In this document: positions 60,580-64,000 of the stretch, in pieces
Layout: every line of letters begins with the position of its first letter
Position numbering within the stretch: the first letter of the stretch is position 1
Assembly: GCF_024679095.1 (NCBI RefSeq)
Contig: NW_026110573.1
Coordinates: 186,001 to 250,000, forward strand
Source of the DNA: Eriocheir sinensis
Taxonomy: Eukaryota; Arthropoda; Malacostraca; Decapoda; Varunidae
Reading direction: 5' to 3'
DNA length: 64,000 bases
Program-made: the position numbers and the translations under genes
Notes under the pieces: generated by a model
Database searches by the model: none
Told to the model about the DNA's origin: nothing
The model's input: the letters and a program-made list of their open reading frames with translations, nothing else

Positions 60580-62202
60580 AGAGGTCAATTTCGGGAGGAG
60601 AGGTGTCCTGATACCCTCCTCTTGAAAGAGTTCAAGTCGTAGGCAGGAGGAAATACAGATGAAGGAAGATTGTTCCAGAGTTTAAGAGCGTGAGGGATGA
60701 AAGAGTGAAGATGCTGGTTGATTCTTGCAAAAGGAGTTTGGACAGTATAGGGATGATCATGAGAAAGTCATGTGCAGCGGGGCCGCGGGAGGGGGGGAGG
60801 CATGCAGTTAGCAAGTTCAGAAGAGCAGTCAGCATGGAAATATCGATAGAAGATAGAAAGAGAGGCAACATGGCTGCGGAATTTGAGAGGTAGAAGACTA
60901 TCAGTATGAGGAGGAGAGTTGATGAGACGAAGAGCCTTTGACTCCAATCTGCAAAGGAGAACTTTGTGAGTGGACCCCCCACACACACATGAGATACATA
61001 CTCTATACGAGGGCGGACAAGGCTCCTGTAAATGGATAGCAACTGTGCTGGGGAGAAGAACTGGCGGAGACGGTACAGAACGCCCAGCCTAGAGGAAGCT
61101 GATTTAGTAAGATATGAGATATGAAGTTTCCAGTTTAGATTTTGAGTTAAGGATATACCGAGAATGTTTAGTGTTGTAGAAGTTGATAGCTGAGTGTTGT
61201 CGAAGAATAGTGGATAGTTGTTTGGAAGATTGTGTCAAGTGGATAGGTGGATAAACTGTGTTTTTTGATGCGTTAAAGGACACCAGGTTCCTCTTGCCCC
61301 AATCGGAAATAATAGTAAGGGCTGAGGCTAAGCGTTCTGTTGCCTCCAGCCTTGAATCGTTAAGTTCCTGTGGAGTGGGTCTTCTATTAAAAGAAGTTGA
61401 GTAATGCAGAGTGGAGTCATCGGCGTAAGAATGGATAGGACAGTTCGTTTTGGAAAGAAGACCATCAATGAACAACAGAAAGAGAGTGGGAGATAGGACA
61501 GAACCCTGTGGGATACCACTGTTAATAGGTTTAGGGGAAGAACAGTGACCGTCTACCACGGCAGAAATAGAACGATCAGAAAGGAAACTGGAGATAAAGA
61601 TACAGAGAGAAGGATAGAAACCGTAGGAGGGTAGTTTGGAAATCAAAGATTTGTGCCAGACCCTATCAAAAGCTTTTGATATGTCCAGCGCAATAGCAAA
61701 GGTTTCACCGAAACGGCTAAGAGAGGATGACCAAGAGTCAGTTAGGAAGGCAAGGAGATCATCAGTAGAACGCCCCTTGCGGAACCCATACTGGCGATCA
61801 GATAGAAGGTTAGAAGTGGAAAAGTGCCTTTGAATCTTCCAGTTAAGGATTGATTCAAAAGCTTTAGATAGACAGGAAAGTAAAGCTATAGGGCGGTAGT
61901 TTGAGGGATTGGAACGGTCACCCTTCTTAGGCACAGGCTGTACAAAGGCATACTGCCAGCAAGAAGGAAAGGTAGATGTTGATAGGCAGAGGCAAAAGAG
62001 TTTGACCAGGCAGGGCGTCAGCACGTAAGCACAGTTTTTAAAGACAATAAGAGGCACTCCATCAGGTCCATAAGCCTTCTGAGAGTTGAGGCCAGAGAGG
62101 GCATAGAAAACGTAATTTGGAAAAATTTTAATATCAGGCATGAAGGAGTCAGAGGACGGATGAGTAGGAGGAATATGCCCAGAACTGTCCAGGGTGGAGT
62201 TC
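60580..62202 (-). pseudogene. Copy 3 ORF: reverse transcriptase and C-terminus
   Basis: RT motifs: AYGPDGVPLIVFKN, QPVPKKGDRSNPSNYRPIAL, RQYGFRKGRSTDDLL, ALDISKAFDRVWH (motif A), GIPQGSVLSPTLFLLF (motif B), HSYADDSTLHYS (motif C, 61416-61427) and WGKRNLVSFNASK (motif D). The frame shifts after NASK (about 61255) and several times more, continuing as LSIYRSLVRPRIEYVSHV and GSTHKVLLCRLESKALRLIN toward the end near 60580. The open stretch 61104-62141 alone holds all catalytic residues, so core decay is modest. Confidence 0.88.
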
Positions 62203-63007
62203 TTACAGTAAGTCTGAGCAAAGTTCAGCCTTAGAGACAGATGAGACGGGAGTGCTACCGTCAGGGTTAAGGAGAGGAGCGAAAGAGGAAGAAGTTAAAT
62301 TGGAGGAGATATTTTTGGCTAGATGCCAGAAGTCACGGGAAAAATTAGAAGAAGCAAGATGTTGACATTTTATATTGATAAAAGAAGTTTTGGTAAGTCG
62401 GAGAATAGATTTGGCACAATTCCGGGCTGAAATGTAAAGTTCAAAGTTAGCGGGTGTTTGAAGGCTCTGGAATCTTTTGTGAGCTGCCTCTCTATCTTTA
62501 ATAGCACGAGAACAAGCATAATTAAACCAAAGCTTTTTAGCAGAGAAAGAACGTGGAATGTATGCCTCCATTCCAGAGACAATCACCTCTGTGATGCGCT
62601 GGACACCCACAGAGGGGTCTCTCTCCTGGAAGCAGTATTCATTCCACGGGAAATCGGAAAAGTACATCCTCAGGTCGTCCCACCGAGCTGAAGCATAATG
62701 CCAGAAGCAACGCCTCTTCGCTGGGTCCAGAGGATGTACAGGAGCAATAGGACAGGATACAGAAACAAGGTTATGATCGGAGGAGCCCAACGGAGAGAAC
62801 AGTTTGAGAGAGTAAGCAGAAGGATTAGAGGTAAGGAAGAGGTCTAGAATGTTAGGCCTGTCTCCAAGACGGTCGGGAATACGAGTGAGTAGGGTGCTGA
62901 ACCAATTGCTCTAGGTCGTTGAGGAGAGGAAAGTTGTAGGCTTGTTCACCAGGCTGGTCAGTGAAAGAGGATGAAAGCCAAAGCTGGTGGTGAACATTGA
63001 AATCTCC
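62203..63007 (-). pseudogene. Copy 3 ORF: endonuclease C-terminal half and linker to RT
   Basis: Continues with GDFNVHHQLWLSSSF and [15 protein letters not shown]. An extra 4 bases (ACTC duplicated, near 62885) shift the frame before [15 protein letters not shown]. Then [15 protein letters not shown] gives the catalytic SDH motif. A basic linker follows ([20 protein letters not shown]). The frame is lost again near 62205-62210, before the STLDSSGHIPPTHPS-coding stretch. Confidence 0.85.
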
Positions 63008-63637
63008 TTAGATGGAGATTTCAGCGAAGGGAGAGTGAATCAAGATGTGCTCCACTTTAGAGTTTAAATAGTCAAAGAATTTTACATAGTTAGTAGAGCT
63101 AGGTGAGAGATAAACAGCACAGATGTATTTAGTAATAGAATGACAATGAAGTCTTAGCCAGATGGTAGAAAATTTTGAAGAGTCAAGGTCGTAGGCACGA
63201 GAGCAAGTGATGTCGTTGCGCACGTAGGCGCAACGTCCAGCTTTGGATTGAAATTTAGGATTGAGATAGTAGGAGGGAACAGAGTAGAGGTTGCTGTCAG
63301 TAGCCTCAGAAACCTGTGTTTCGGTGAGGAAGAGAAGGTGTGGTTTAGAGGAGGAGAGATGGTGTTCCACAGAATGAAAATTAGAACGGAGACCGCGAAT
63401 GTTGCAGAAATTGATAAGGAGGAGGTTCGAGGAGTTATCAGGACACCTCTTAAGTCGGCAGCCAGAAGGGGAGTCCTCCCTGGGGGAATTTATGCCCCCC
63501 CCCCTCCCCCCAGGCAGGGACTCCGAGGTTCTGTAATTTTTCGCCATTTTGAATTTTGAATTTTGGGAAAAGGTGTGTGTGTGTTGTGTGAATGTAGTGT
63601 GGTGTAGAAAGAGAGAGGAACTGTCTTTAGGGAGCAT
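63008..63637 (-). pseudogene. Copy 3 ORF: AP-endonuclease N-terminal half
   Basis: AP-endonucleases of this type nick the genomic target. Visible: LLINFCNIRGLRSNF (catalytic N), HLLFLTETQVS (catalytic E), CAYVRNDI, and STIWLRLH. The frame ends at a TAA (63008-63010) that sits right before GDFNVHHQLW, replacing the residue usually before GDFN, so this is a nonsense mutation rather than the natural end. The ATG at 63637 or the one at about 63547 may be the start; 155 bases of leader precede the first. Confidence 0.85.
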
Positions 63638-63792
63638 GCTGAACTGCTCTCTGGTGTTGATGAGACAAAAGGGAAACGGTTAGTGAGGACATGAGAAGGG
63701 TCTTTTAAGGGCTTCAGTACCCTCCTCGCTTCCCATATATCCTCACCGGGAGTAGCTCACGCCCGTTCGCTAGGTGTCTTCCTACCTACTCC

Positions 63793-64000
63793 TGTTGCAG
63801 AAGGTGACAGCTGAGTGTTGTTTAAGAATGGGGGATAGGTGTTTGGAAGATTGAGTTGATAGTTGGAGAAACTGGGTTTTTGAGGCATTGAAGGACACAA
63901 TGTTCCTTTTACCCCAATCGGAAATGATAGCAAGGCCTGAGGCTAAGCGTTCTGCAGCCTCCAGTCTGGAGTCTTGTCTTGTAATTCCTGTTAAAATAGG
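63793..64000 (-). pseudogene. Interrupted LINE, 5'-side part (continuation of copy 2), cut by the window end
   Basis: The sequence from TGTTGCAGAAGGTGACAGCT to the window edge aligns with 61170-61360 of copy 3 (shared CCCCAATCGGAAATRATAG and GAGGCTAAGCGTTCTG). It starts at the position in the element where copy 2 stops at 60472. The rest lies beyond 64000. Confidence 0.83.

Larger units (their letters stand above)
60473..63792 (-). mobile_element. Full-length jockey-superfamily-like LINE inserted in another copy (copy 3)
   Basis: A complete 3.3-kb element on the minus strand: 5' UTR (63638-63792), AP-endonuclease plus RT ORF, short 3' UTR and poly-A (plus 60473-60484). Both boundaries are defined by the host copy, which continues on each side. 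About 7 bases of target appear missing at the join and no target duplication is visible. The RT active site is YADDST, seen in jockey/I-type elements. Several frameshifts and an in-frame stop inactivate it. Confidence 0.85.

Overview
The window looks like intergenic or intronic DNA from a decapod crustacean, probably a crab. That is inferred from the very high load of long microsatellites, minisatellites and satellites, the kinds of non-LTR retrotransposon present, and a tRNA-derived SINE with a CA tail. No intact conventional gene is visible. The supportable coding content is retrotransposon ORFs, all broken, one degraded ARF/ARL-type small GTPase (closest to Arl4), and one isolated splice-bounded exon candidate.

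Layout. 1-1.7 kb: AT-rich 45-bp minisatellite whose orientation flips near 1.41 kb. 1.7-2.3 kb: about 140-bp repeats. 2.4-5.3 kb: tandemly duplicated 3' ends of a retrotransposon family (minus strand) with CAA and CTA microsatellites. 6.0-6.3 kb: SINE. 6.6-7.4 kb: GC-rich Arl4-like GTPase remnant, minus strand. 7.77-8.28 kb: hAT-like MITE. 8.28-31.76 kb: three abutting satellites, of 25-31 bp (6.8 kb), 36 bp (14.5 kb, C-rich/G-rich strands) and 31 bp (2.1 kb). 32-35 kb: 66-bp and 238-bp minisatellites and a GTGC-rich tract. 35-47.5 kb: a possible promoter or short antisense coding frame, a possible exon, several minisatellites and very long (CT)n and (GT)n runs. 47.5-50.1 kb: 5'-truncated CR1-like element, minus strand. 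51.3-54.6 kb: nearly complete non-LTR element with an N-terminal Cys-rich domain, reverse transcriptase and a restriction-like endonuclease-type C-terminus, plus strand. 54.7-55.6 kb: a second, partial copy. 55.65-56.6 kb: a 92-bp x 7 array fused to another LINE C-terminus. 57.5-64 kb: head-to-tail jockey-superfamily-like copies on the minus strand, with a full-length copy nested inside another.

The genes do not form an operon or pathway. The main biology here is repeat turnover: retrotransposons inserting into microsatellites and each other, element ends becoming tandem arrays, and three unrelated satellites meeting end to end. Many reading frames change by one or two bases, so some apparent pseudogene lesions could be assembly indels. 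Clade names rest on remembered family motifs, not on a search.
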